Shown here in pieces: positions 6,636 to 14,016 of a stretch of 37,439 nt of DNA. Source of the stretch: Deltaproteobacteria bacterium (GTDB lineage: Bacteria > Desulfobacterota > Syntrophia > Syntrophales > UBA6807); the NCBI GenBank assembly GCA_011056835.1, contig DSDU01000141.1, positions 1 through 37,439 on the forward strand, written 5' to 3'. The notes below the pieces were generated by a model. The model ran no database searches. It was not told the DNA's origin and saw only the letters and a list, made by a program, of their open reading frames with translations. Numbering within the stretch: position 1 is the first letter of the stretch; every line of letters starts with the position of its first letter. Made by a program: the position numbers and the translations under genes.

Positions 6636-7143
6636 TCCTTTTTCGAGCCCCCTTTATATAATACCCCCTGACCGCCCTGTGCATGCGGCTTTCTCCCACC
6701 CCCTTGCGCATCCGCAAACAATTGGAAATCAGGTAACTGACCGGCACCACAATATAGAATTTTTCCTGCTTTGCCAAGAAGGAATTGTATAAACCACCGT
6801 GGCCGGTTCTCATCGGTGCGGACCATTGGTCAAGGGAAAAGGATGTGCCCGGTTGTCTCTTGTTGATCCGAATATGTCAGTGGCAGGGGTCAGGGTCACA
6901 AAGACGAAGACAGGAAACGCTTTTGACGGATATGCCGTTTACTGTAACCATGGTATCGCACAAAGCACGGGATGTTCCGAATCATCAGGCCGGTTATCAT
7001 GACGCCGAGGCCGGCATTCATGGAAACGCCGAGAATGAGGATCATGCTGAGATGCGGTTTGGTGACTTAAATCAATCCCACTGAAAAGAATCTGTTGTTC
7101 CGTCATATCCCGGGGTCGTGCTGATAACCCCTCGCTGATTTCG

Positions 7144-7332
7144 TCATAATTCATAAAAGGGAAATGCCGTCTGTCGCCATGCAATCAAACATCGGCGGCA
7201 ATCCGGCCGACGATCCGAACGGGCCTTGCAGGCTTCAACATCAATAAAATAGTTATATCGCTCACACCACCGATGTTCCCGTTTTGCATGACCGGCGGTT
7301 TTCGGTGAAACTGTTCTAATTTTTTTCATCAT
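7144..7332 (-). CDS. small Cys-rich protein, unrecognised
   Basis: This 62-residue ORF has a basic N-terminus and a compact motif WCERYNYFIDVEAC followed by CRRC. The C-x9-C then C-x2-C spacing, with Tyr/Phe and Asp between, looks like a small zinc-binding or iron-sulfur fold. I have an impression of similar short proteins in anaerobic Proteobacteria, but no named family. ATGs at 7332 and 7329 are both possible; the upstream sequence GACGGACGG is a poor ribosome site. It is isolated in a long intergenic region, so its status rests on the motif alone. Confidence 0.4.
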   Translation of the reverse strand: MMKKIRTVSPKTAGHAKREHRWCERYNYFIDVEACKARSDRRPDCRRCLIAWRQTAFPFYEL

Positions 7333-7464
7333 CCGTCCGTCGTGGATTGTAAAGAGTGCTGTGACTGTACCAGAGAAATGTCAAACAATAAAGAGCGTGA
7401 CTGTCTCGAGGAGTTTTGATTTGGTAACGCAGGACCGTTTCCTGCCTGATTTCTTTAAAAAATA

Positions 7465-7490
7465 TTGACAACAGATAGTAAATAATTTAC
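7465..7490 (+). promoter_or_regulatory. TTGACA box with adjacent palindrome upstream of TRAP-TAXI
   Basis: TTGACA at 7465-7470 is followed by the perfect palindrome GTAAAT-A-ATTTAC at 7478-7490. No good -10 hexamer lies at 16-18 bp (TTTACC at 15 bp is the best). The palindrome overlaps the would-be promoter spacer, as an operator might. A second motif, CACA-GTAA-TGTG, lies downstream at about 7530-7541. The transporter start codon is about 140 nt away. Confidence 0.3.
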
Positions 7491-7613
7491 CTTTCCCATC
7501 AGTTGTTTCTTCTCTTTTAAACCTTGACCACAGTAATGTGAAGGGAGGGAATCGGAGGGGTAACGAGTTATTTCTCTGAATAACGGGGATTTTTTTAGGC
7601 TAGTCAGCGCTGA

Positions 7614-7619
7614 AAGGAG
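7614..7619 (+). promoter_or_regulatory. ribosome binding site deciding the TAXI-protein start
   Basis: AAGGAG at 7614-7619 is 8 nt before the ATG at 7628 but only 2 nt before the GTG at 7622 used by the ORF track. The ATG is therefore the better start. Confidence 0.7.
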
Positions 7620-7627
7620 ACGTGAAA

Positions 7628-8623
7628 ATGATGAAGAAAAGGCATGTTTTACTGGCAATCATTGCGCTCGTGGCGATATCGGTGGTTTTTGCAGGTCCCG
7701 CGGTCGGGGCGAAGAAGAAATTCTTTGCCATAGCGACCGGTGGAACGGGCGGCACCTATTATCCGCTCGGTGGCATTCTGGCACAGGCTCTGTCGACCCA
7801 GCTTCCCGATATCATTGTTACCGCTCAATCGGGCAATGCATCAGTGGCAAATTGCAATCTCATCAGAGAGCATGAGATCGAGTCCGCTTTTGTTCAGAAT
7901 AATGTGGCCTATGCGGCATATACCGGTACGGCGCAATTTGAAGGGAATCCGGTGAAGAATATTCGAGGCATCGCGTCCCTCTATCCCGAAACCATCCAGA
8001 TTGTTGCACGGGCGGATGCCGGAATAAAGACTTTTATTGATATTAAAGGAAAACGGCTTATTCCCGGGGACCGGGGGAGCGGCACTGAAGTGGACACTCT
8101 CAATATTCTCAAGGCGCTGGGCATGAGTTACGAAGATTTCAAGAACGTCGACTGGCTCAGTTTCTCCGGCGCTTCTCAGCGACTGAAAGATAGACAGGCA
8201 GATGTTACCTTCAATACGGCAGGATTGCCGACGTCGGCCATTACCGAACTGGCGACGACGTCGGATATCGTCATTGTTCCCATTGACGAAGCCCTGATTG
8301 CAAAAATCGTCAAACTCTATCCATTCTATTCCAAATTTGTCATTCCGGCAGGTATGTATAAAGGAGTAGATGTCGATACGCCCACCATTACCACGATGGC
8401 CCAGTGGGTCGTAGACGCCCGTGTACCGTCCGACGTCGTGTATCGTATGACACGGGCCCTCTGGGAAAAAGAGGGGAAACCGGCTGAAAGCGCCGCAGAC
8501 ATTATGGCCAAGGTACATGCCAAGGGAAAGGACGTAACCCTGGAAACGGCACTGGATGGTATGGCCATACCCCTTCATCCCGGCGCGGCCCAATACTATA
8601 GAGAAAAAGGAATGATTGAATAG
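7628..8623 (+). CDS. TAXI-family TRAP transporter solute-binding protein
   Basis: This periplasmic receptor of about 331 residues belongs to a TRAP transporter of the TAXI subclass. A signal peptide is visible: basic MMKKRH, a hydrophobic core, and a likely cleavage after AVGA. The mature protein opens with FFAIATGGTGGTYYPLGG, the hallmark of TAXI proteins. It continues with SGNASVANCNLI, a NVAYAAYTG segment, and SLYPETIQIVARADAGIKTFIDIKGKR. The ligand is not predictable; characterised TAXI proteins bind carboxylate or amino-acid-like compounds. The gene heads an operon with DUF1850, the fused permease and a dehydrogenase. A hairpin with a T-tract right after it should reduce downstream transcription, so that receptor exceeds permease. 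Confidence 0.93.
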   Translation: MMKKRHVLLAIIALVAISVVFAGPAVGAKKKFFAIATGGTGGTYYPLGGILAQALSTQLPDIIVTAQSGNASVANCNLIREHEIESAFVQNNVAYAAYTGTAQFEGNPVKNIRGIASLYPETIQIVARADAGIKTFIDIKGKRLIPGDRGSGTEVDTLNILKALGMSYEDFKNVDWLSFSGASQRLKDRQADVTFNTAGLPTSAITELATTSDIVIVPIDEALIAKIVKLYPFYSKFVIPAGMYKGVDVDTPTITTMAQWVVDARVPSDVVYRMTRALWEKEGKPAESAADIMAKVHAKGKDVTLETALDGMAIPLHPGAAQYYREKGMIE

Positions 8624-8652
8624 CGGATTTGTTGAGAGCGGATAAGGAAGTG

Positions 8653-8685
8653 ACCGGGCACCGCTTCCGACGGTGCCCGGTTTTT
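8653..8685 (+). terminator. intra-operon hairpin/T-tract (partial terminator)
   Basis: ACCGGGCACCG at 8653-8663 pairs perfectly with CGGTGCCCGGT at 8671-8681 around a 7-nt loop. T residues fill 8681-8685, and the ATG of the DUF1850 gene follows at once. It lies 29 nt after the binding-protein stop. It probably ends a fraction of transcripts and protects the 3' end of the binding-protein message. Confidence 0.7.
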
Positions 8686-9237
8686 ATGAAGCGAGCGTGG
8701 ATACCGATCATCGGTGGCGTGTTCTGTATCGCAGCCGGGTTCCTGATCTCTTTCCATGTTTTCCAGATCAAGGCAATACGGGACGAAAAAATAGTATTCC
8801 TTCACATTGTCCATCCGGGAGCGAAATTCGCGACGAAATACATTCACTCGGTTGAGAAAAGCCCTGTGTGGGAGTATTTCGTGGTCGATGGGCAGTTTCG
8901 CATTGTGTTGTACGAAACAACCTTTGTTTCCTGCAATACCGGCCTTCCCTGCGTCGTACTCGGTAACGAGGAGTTCCGTCATGAAGGAGATCGTTTCCGG
9001 ATATCCCGTATGAACAGAATTCTTCCGGCTCTGCTGTTATGGGTCCATGACAGATATGACAATACATTGTACATAGGAGAATCTCAGTATCTGAATCTCC
9101 CCTCTCTGGCCGGCAACACTCTCTTGCGAATTACAATCGAAAAGATGAAATTGATCGAATTCATTTATAAAAGACTGCGCCTTATCGTAGAACACGAGAT
9201 AGAAGAGCATCTGCCGTCACTCATGGCAGGAGCGTAA
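8686..9237 (+). CDS. DUF1850 domain protein, TRAP-TAXI accessory
   Basis: This protein of about 183 residues has one N-terminal hydrophobic segment (residues 5-23; signal anchor or signal peptide). The DUF1850 core follows: YIHSVEKSPVWEYFVVDG, then VLYETTFVSCNTGLP and a late RITIEK segment. DUF1850 proteins commonly accompany TAXI-type TRAP genes, and their role is unknown. The ORF track uses a TTG at 8629. I prefer the ATG at 8686, because codons before it encode the terminator-like hairpin and the ATG immediately precedes a canonical signal sequence. No Shine-Dalgarno is visible, since the ATG abuts the T-tract; translation might depend on hairpin opening or on coupling. It ends 12 nt before the permease gene. 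Confidence 0.85.
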   Translation: MKRAWIPIIGGVFCIAAGFLISFHVFQIKAIRDEKIVFLHIVHPGAKFATKYIHSVEKSPVWEYFVVDGQFRIVLYETTFVSCNTGLPCVVLGNEEFRHEGDRFRISRMNRILPALLLWVHDRYDNTLYIGESQYLNLPSLAGNTLLRITIEKMKLIEFIYKRLRLIVEHEIEEHLPSLMAGA

Positions 9238-9249
9238 AGGAATCATAGT

Positions 9250-11970
9250 ATGTCTGATAAGGTTAAGATTTCTCATACCGAGCATATTGACGAAATCGGA
9301 AAATATGACCCTGAGTTTCGGTTTCGGCAATTTTCCGGCGTGGCTGCAAAACTCGCGTTTATCATGACGTTGATTTTGTCACTCTTTCATATCTATACGG
9401 CGGGCTTCGGAGTTCTCCAGGAGTGGCGGCATCGGGCATTTCATCTGGCATTCGTCCTTCCGCTCGTCTATCTCTTTTACAGCATCAGGAAGAGCGATAC
9501 AGGGACGAAAAGGTATCTCATATATGACGTTATGTATGCCCTCATCGGTAGTTCCGTATCCACTGTTCTCTTTCGTGATATCTTCAATCTTTCACATGCG
9601 CTGTCCATGGCAGTGGCCGTCGGGAGTTTTTCATTTATCATCTATTTTAAGAGGCGGGAATTCCTGCGGAACCGTTTCCTGATTGCATTCGATTTTGCTA
9701 TTCTGACCTGCATGATCGGCAGTCTGGTGTACGGTGCATATCTCGGGTACACTTTTATCCATTTTGACGTGGCATTTCGAGATCCCAATGCGACGCTGGT
9801 CTTCTGGAGCATCCTGCTGTTCGGTATTTTCCTGAGTATCACCATCCTTTTTGTCATCCAGTGGCTCAGGGCTTTATTCGCGATCGTCAAAGGGAAGTCG
9901 TTCCGGTATGATGCCGATGATATTCCATATTTTGACATATTCTTCGCAGTTCTCGCATCGGCCGTATCGGTGTATATTTTTCTGGAATTCAACAGCCTGG
10001 TGTTCCGGTCGGGCCTTCCCCTGAAGAGCGATCTTGTCGTCGGGGCATTCGCCTTTCTCTTAATTCTGGAAGGCGCCCGGCGGAGTATCGGTCCCCCCCT
10101 TCCGATCATTTCGTTCCTCGTGCTCATCAACTGTTATCTCGGTCCTTATTTTCTCGATATCCCGGGGTTGAGCTTTTTCGCTCACCGTGGTTATTCGGTT
10201 CCGCGGATCATCGAACACATGTATCTAGGGACTGAAGGTATTTTTGGTATCCCCCTGGGCGTTGTAGCCACGTTTGTGTTTCATTTCGTACTGTTCGGAA
10301 TATTTATTGCGAAAACGGGACTGGGACAGCTGTTCATGGATATGGCAATGGCCCTTGCAGGATGGTCGTCCGGCGGGCCTGCCAAGGTATCCGTGATCAG
10401 CAGCGGTTTTATGGGGTCGATCAGCGGAAGCTCCATCGCCAATACGGTAACGACGGGTGCCTTTACAATACCACTGATGCGGAGTGTCGGATATTCCCCG
10501 CAGTTTGCGGGCGCCGTGGAAGCTGCCTCATCGACGGGGGGACAGCTTATGCCGCCGATTATGGGCGCAGCCGCCTTCATCATGGCCGAGTTTCTGGGAA
10601 TACCTTACATTAAGATCGCCGCCTGTGCCGTGGTTCCGGCAGTTCTCTATTTCTTTGCCGTCGGAACAATGGTCCATCTGGAGGCGAAAAAACAGGGGTT
10701 GGTCGGTCTGCCCCGGGAGACACTGCCGAAACTGGCGGTTGTCATAAAGGAACGGTGGCTTTTGTTGATGCCCCTTTTCATTATTATCTACCTGTTGATC
10801 TCAGGCAGCAGCCCGTTCCTGGCGGCGTTCTGGGGAATCATTTATTCCGTCGCGGTGGGGCAGATTCATGGCAGAACATATCCCTTCCTCATAGCCGTTT
10901 TTCTGTCGATTCCTTCTGTTCTTGTAAGAGTCAATCCGATGAGCCATATTACGCTCTTTTCAATCATCTGGATTGTCTGTCTCGGTGCGGGGCTCTACTA
11001 CACATTCAAGAAGACCGACAGGCCTTCGTGGTTTCTGGGGATAATACCGAATGTCGTGCTGGTGATACTCCTTCTGTGGGGACTGGAACCGTCCCTCTGT
11101 GCTTTCTGGACGACTATGGCGGTTATCGCCATCGGAGTCTTTTTCAAAGACAGCAGAATGAAGGTAACCGATATTCTGGACACGCTGGAGTTGGGAACGA
11201 AGAATGCCCTTGCCATCGGGGCGGCCTGTGCCTGCATCGGCTTTATTGTGGGCGCGACGACACTAACCGGGCTGGGCTTAAAATTTGCCGCCGCCGTTAT
11301 TGAACTGTCTCATGTTGTTGCCGCCTTCGTGACAAGTATGGACATCATGCACCTGTTGAGCGTCGACGGTGTGGCCCTTTTCTTCACCCTTTTCTTTACC
11401 GCCATCGCCTGCTTTATTCTCGGTATGGGAATTCCCACGACTGCCCAGTACATCATCGCATCGATGATTGCGGCGCCTGCGCTTTTACAGTGGGGAATTC
11501 ATCCCCTGGTGTCTCATATGTTTGTCCTGTTTTATGCCGTCCTGGCGGATGTGACGCCGCCGGTGGCGCTGGCGGCGTATGCTGCATCGGGAATTTCCGG
11601 CGCAAATCCCTTTCGAACGGGATTTACCGCATTCGGTCTTGCGTCGGCAGGTTTCGCCATCCCTTTCATTCTTGTATCGGCCCCCATTGTCCTGTGGCTG
11701 CCCACACTTCTCGACGGGACGATGGCCTTTGATTATGTTAGGTTTGCTCATGTTCTGGTGACGCTGGTCGTCGGTGTAATTGCGCTGGGGTCGACAGTGA
11801 TCGGATATTTAACCTTCAAATCCACTCTTATCGAGCGGCTGTTAACCGGCATAGCCACGATATGTCTTTTTTATCCCGAGCTTTATTCCGATATTTCAGG
11901 TATTTTCCTGTTAATGATCGTATATGTTTCACAGCGGAGGAGAAGAGCGCGGGCGGTGTTATCGTCATAA
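9250..11970 (+). CDS. TRAP transporter fused permease (4TM/12TM)
   Basis: This 906-residue polytopic inner-membrane protein fuses the small (DctQ-like) and large (DctM-like) TRAP permease parts, as TAXI systems do. About 350 N-terminal residues hold several helices. The DctM core begins near residue 355 and carries FMGSISGSSIANTVTTGAF, PPIMGAAAFIMAEFLG, a central hydrophobic block, then GMGIPTTAQYIIASM and DVTPPVALAAYAASGISG. These are conserved in secondary transporters driven by sodium or proton gradients. It is somewhat longer than many fused permeases, mainly through extra C-terminal helices. AAAGGA at about 9236-9241 precedes the ATG, overlapping the DUF1850 stop. The transported solute is unknown, though the downstream dehydrogenase hints at an amino acid derivative. 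Confidence 0.95.
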   Translation: MSDKVKISHTEHIDEIGKYDPEFRFRQFSGVAAKLAFIMTLILSLFHIYTAGFGVLQEWRHRAFHLAFVLPLVYLFYSIRKSDTGTKRYLIYDVMYALIGSSVSTVLFRDIFNLSHALSMAVAVGSFSFIIYFKRREFLRNRFLIAFDFAILTCMIGSLVYGAYLGYTFIHFDVAFRDPNATLVFWSILLFGIFLSITILFVIQWLRALFAIVKGKSFRYDADDIPYFDIFFAVLASAVSVYIFLEFNSLVFRSGLPLKSDLVVGAFAFLLILEGARRSIGPPLPIISFLVLINCYLGPYFLDIPGLSFFAHRGYSVPRIIEHMYLGTEGIFGIPLGVVATFVFHFVLFGIFIAKTGLGQLFMDMAMALAGWSSGGPAKVSVISSGFMGSISGSSIANTVTTGAFTIPLMRSVGYSPQFAGAVEAASSTGGQLMPPIMGAAAFIMAEFLGIPYIKIAACAVVPAVLYFFAVGTMVHLEAKKQGLVGLPRETLPKLAVVIKERWLLLMPLFIIIYLLISGSSPFLAAFWGIIYSVAVGQIHGRTYPFLIAVFLSIPSVLVRVNPMSHITLFSIIWIVCLGAGLYYTFKKTDRPSWFLGIIPNVVLVILLLWGLEPSLCAFWTTMAVIAIGVFFKDSRMKVTDILDTLELGTKNALAIGAACACIGFIVGATTLTGLGLKFAAAVIELSHVVAAFVTSMDIMHLLSVDGVALFFTLFFTAIACFILGMGIPTTAQYIIASMIAAPALLQWGIHPLVSHMFVLFYAVLADVTPPVALAAYAASGISGANPFRTGFTAFGLASAGFAIPFILVSAPIVLWLPTLLDGTMAFDYVRFAHVLVTLVVGVIALGSTVIGYLTFKSTLIERLLTGIATICLFYPELYSDISGIFLLMIVYVSQRRRRARAVLSS

Positions 11971-12016
11971 CAATTCACTCTATAAGATGTTTGTGAAGGC
12001 GGGAGATAGTAAGAAA

Positions 12017-13021
12017 ATGGTAGATGAGAAAATTAAAGTGATTCACTATGGTCTCGGCCCCATCGGGGTAGAGACCGCAAAACTTGTTTTGTCGAAAAAA
12101 AATCTGCAAATCGTCGGAGCGGTTGACATCTCGGAAGATAAGGCGGGGCGTGACCTGGGAGCGGTTCTGGGGCTTGATGATACTCTCGGCATTGTTGTGA
12201 CGGATCGGGCACAGGATCTTTTTTCTTCTGAATCTGCGGACATTGTTATTCACACGGCCGGTTCAAGAATTATGACCATCTATTCGCAACTGGAAGAAAT
12301 TATCGGATCGGGGATCAACGTCATTTCCTCAAGCGAGGAACTGTCGTTCCCGTTTACAGCGAACGAAGCGTCGGCAAAGGGTCTGGATGCAGCGGCGCGG
12401 GAAAGCGGCGTCACCGTTCTGGGAACAGGCGTCAACCCGGGATTTATTATGGATGCACTCCCTCTCTATCTCACCGGGGTCTGTAAGGATGTAACCACCG
12501 TCAGGGTGGAACGGTATGTCGATGCCGGTACGAGACGCCTGCCCCTTCAGAGAAAAGTGGGAGCCGGTTTGTCTCCCCATGTTTTCAGGGAACGGGTGTC
12601 GCAGAAAATGCTGGGGCACGTGGGTCTTGTGGAATCTCTCCAGTTTGTTGCCCATTATCTCGGCATATCCCTCGACAGGATTGAGGAAACCATTGATCCG
12701 GTGGTGGCGGAACAGGCGGTGAAAACCGATTATTTTGACCTGAACCCGGGTGATGTTCTTGGAATCAAACACATTGCACAGGGATTTCTGGGAACATCGG
12801 TGATTATTTCTCTTGATCTCAGAATGTATGTCGGTGCCGATGATCCTCACGACGCGATTTTCATTGAGGGAAATCCGAGCATCAGTCTGAAAGTTGAAGG
12901 CGGCGTTGCGGGGGATCAGGCGACTGCGGCAATTCTTGTGAATTCAGTTCCCGGCGTTGTTGCCGCTCGACCAGGCCTGGTGACCGTGAAAGATTTGCCG
13001 GCGCCGCATTTTTATCGATGA
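12017..13021 (+). CDS. dihydrodipicolinate reductase-like dehydrogenase
   Basis: This oxidoreductase of about 334 residues has an N-terminal Rossmann fold: KVIHYGLGPIGVETA with GxGxxG at 12-17, then VGAVDIS with an acidic residue that suggests NAD binding. The next segments, ADIVIHTAGSR, GINVISSSEELSFPF and GVTVLGTGVNPGFIMDALP, match the DapB-like/2,4-diaminopentanoate dehydrogenase group rather than true DapB. It is longer than DapB (about 270) and sits far from lysine genes. It follows the TRAP permease by 46 nt in the same direction, so it probably acts on the imported compound or a derivative. The ORF track starts at 11924 inside the permease gene. I choose the ATG at 12017, preceded by GGGAG at 12 nt; 11987 is an alternative. 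Confidence 0.82.
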   Translation: MVDEKIKVIHYGLGPIGVETAKLVLSKKNLQIVGAVDISEDKAGRDLGAVLGLDDTLGIVVTDRAQDLFSSESADIVIHTAGSRIMTIYSQLEEIIGSGINVISSSEELSFPFTANEASAKGLDAAARESGVTVLGTGVNPGFIMDALPLYLTGVCKDVTTVRVERYVDAGTRRLPLQRKVGAGLSPHVFRERVSQKMLGHVGLVESLQFVAHYLGISLDRIEETIDPVVAEQAVKTDYFDLNPGDVLGIKHIAQGFLGTSVIISLDLRMYVGADDPHDAIFIEGNPSISLKVEGGVAGDQATAAILVNSVPGVVAARPGLVTVKDLPAPHFYR

Positions 13022-13162
13022 GATGTGTACGAAAACCACGACGGCATTCGGCTTTGCCGAGTGAATAAACGGCGATGATCTGAATTCCGAATTTGATATA
13101 ATTTCCATCGCCCGGACCGATGGGATGTAATATTACAAACGGACAAGATATTTTTGAATAAA

Positions 13163-13198
13163 AAGGGGCGCTTTGCGGCGCCCCTTCCCCGTTTTTTT
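13163..13198. terminator. bidirectional intrinsic terminator
   Basis: AAGGGGCGC at 13163-13171 pairs with GCGCCCCTT at 13178-13186 around TTTGCG. Rightward, a T7 run follows at 13192-13198. Leftward, the complement of the A-run at 13160-13164 gives a T-tract. It separates the converging TRAP operon and def. Confidence 0.8.
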
Positions 13199-13217
13199 AT
13201 ATTAAGGATACGATTTT

Positions 13218-13781
13218 TCATTCCTTGAAATAATTATTGAAGAATTTCTGTTTTTCCTTCGGGATATAGATTGATCCTCCGTGATCAATGATCAATTTTC
13301 CCTCAAGGTGATCAAGTTCATGCTGGACGACCCTGGCGAGAAACCCCGTGTATCGCTTATTAATTTTATTGCCGTGCCGATCGTATGCCTTGACCTTGAT
13401 TTCAGTATGGCGGGATACTTCAACGCTGACATCGGGGCATGAAAGACATCCTTCCGTCGTTGTTTCCTTGTCGCCTCGTATCTGGGTTATCCTCGGATTT
13501 ACGAGCACATCATAATCTTTCTCGTTTTTGACACGTGACTTCTCATCGAAATTCTTGTTTTTAAAAACAACGATTTTTTTGCTTATTCCGATCTGAGGTG
13601 CGGCAAGCCCCACGGCATCATCCCGGCCGAGAAAACACTCGACCAGGGTCTGAATATCCTGTTTACCTTCCTCATTGAAAGGAATCGGTATCTCATCGGA
13701 TTTTCTCCTGAGGAGTTCTGTTTCTTCCTCATTGATTTTTTCGTTTTCCCATAGTTTCCAGGTTTTCTTGTTTTGCATCAT
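13218..13781 (-). CDS. def: peptide deformylase
   Basis: This metalloenzyme of 187 residues removes the formyl group from the N-terminal methionine of new proteins. All three motifs are present: AVGLAAPQIG (motif I, with Ala instead of the first Gly), EGCLSCP (motif II, Cys metal ligand) and QHELDHLEG (motif III, two His ligands and the catalytic Glu). The N-terminus is longer and more charged than in Escherichia coli Def (169 residues), with a Lys/Glu-rich first 30 residues. It is not next to fmt, the usual partner, and stands alone. A TTGAAA-17-TATGAA promoter lies upstream and a shared terminator downstream. ATGs at 13781 and 13778 are equivalent choices. Confidence 0.95.
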   Translation of the reverse strand: MMQNKKTWKLWENEKINEEETELLRRKSDEIPIPFNEEGKQDIQTLVECFLGRDDAVGLAAPQIGISKKIVVFKNKNFDEKSRVKNEKDYDVLVNPRITQIRGDKETTTEGCLSCPDVSVEVSRHTEIKVKAYDRHGNKINKRYTGFLARVVQHELDHLEGKLIIDHGGSIYIPKEKQKFFNNYFKE

Positions 13782-13817
13782 TCGGCACCTTTATACAAAA
13801 TTGATAAAATCACGATT

Positions 13818-13846
13818 TTCATAACACCATCCTTTCCTTTTTTCAA
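13818..13846 (-). promoter_or_regulatory. candidate promoter of def
   Basis: On the minus strand, TTGAAA (13846-13841), 17 bp and TATGAA (13823-13818) would start transcription about 30 nt before the def ATG. The -10 box is imperfect. Confidence 0.35.
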
Positions 13847-14001
13847 GATGTTGAGAGCTATAAGAATTCTTGATCGATCGATTTATATCTGTTAATGGAA
13901 AGCTTTCTCCGATGGAAAATTTAAACGGATACTTCGTGCAGCCTGTTCATGCATCCAATGATGTTTCCTGATAAAGGAAGACATGAGTAAATGACTTTGT
14001 G

Positions 14002-14007
14002 AAAGGA
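14002..14007 (+). promoter_or_regulatory. ribosome binding site deciding the radical SAM gene start
   Basis: AAAGGA ends 9 nt before the GTG at 14017. The track's GTG at 13999 has no Shine-Dalgarno upstream and would include this site in the coding sequence. Confidence 0.55.
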
Positions 14008-14016
14008 TGGAAGACG

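Larger units (their letters stand above)
6636..7627. other. long intergenic region between emrA-like and TAXI genes
   Basis: This stretch of almost 1 kb lies between divergent operons. I support only the small Cys-rich ORF at 7144-7332 and a palindrome near 7478-7490. On the minus strand an ORF from 7154 overlaps the end of that Cys-rich ORF by 11 nt. A second, 49-codon hydrophobic ORF (6896-7045, GVSMNAGLGVMITGLM) lies in another frame just after it, so the two could be one frameshifted gene. The other track ORFs here overlap each other and look spurious. AT-rich sequence before 6635 probably holds the emrA-type promoter (TATTAT near 6658 on the minus strand), but I see no convincing -35. 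Confidence 0.4.

Noticed and set aside
6785-7084. Overlapping ORFs of 99 and 67 residues on the plus strand
   Set aside because: They are in conflicting frames, have low-complexity composition, and lack a ribosome site or motif.
7567-7596. GTTATT/AATAAC hairpin followed by a T7 run
   Set aside because: The stem is short and AT-rich and is separated from the T-tract by GGGGA, so it is a poor terminator.
7841-8593. 250-residue minus-strand ORF opposite the TAXI gene
   Set aside because: It is antisense to a clearly real gene and has no family resemblance.
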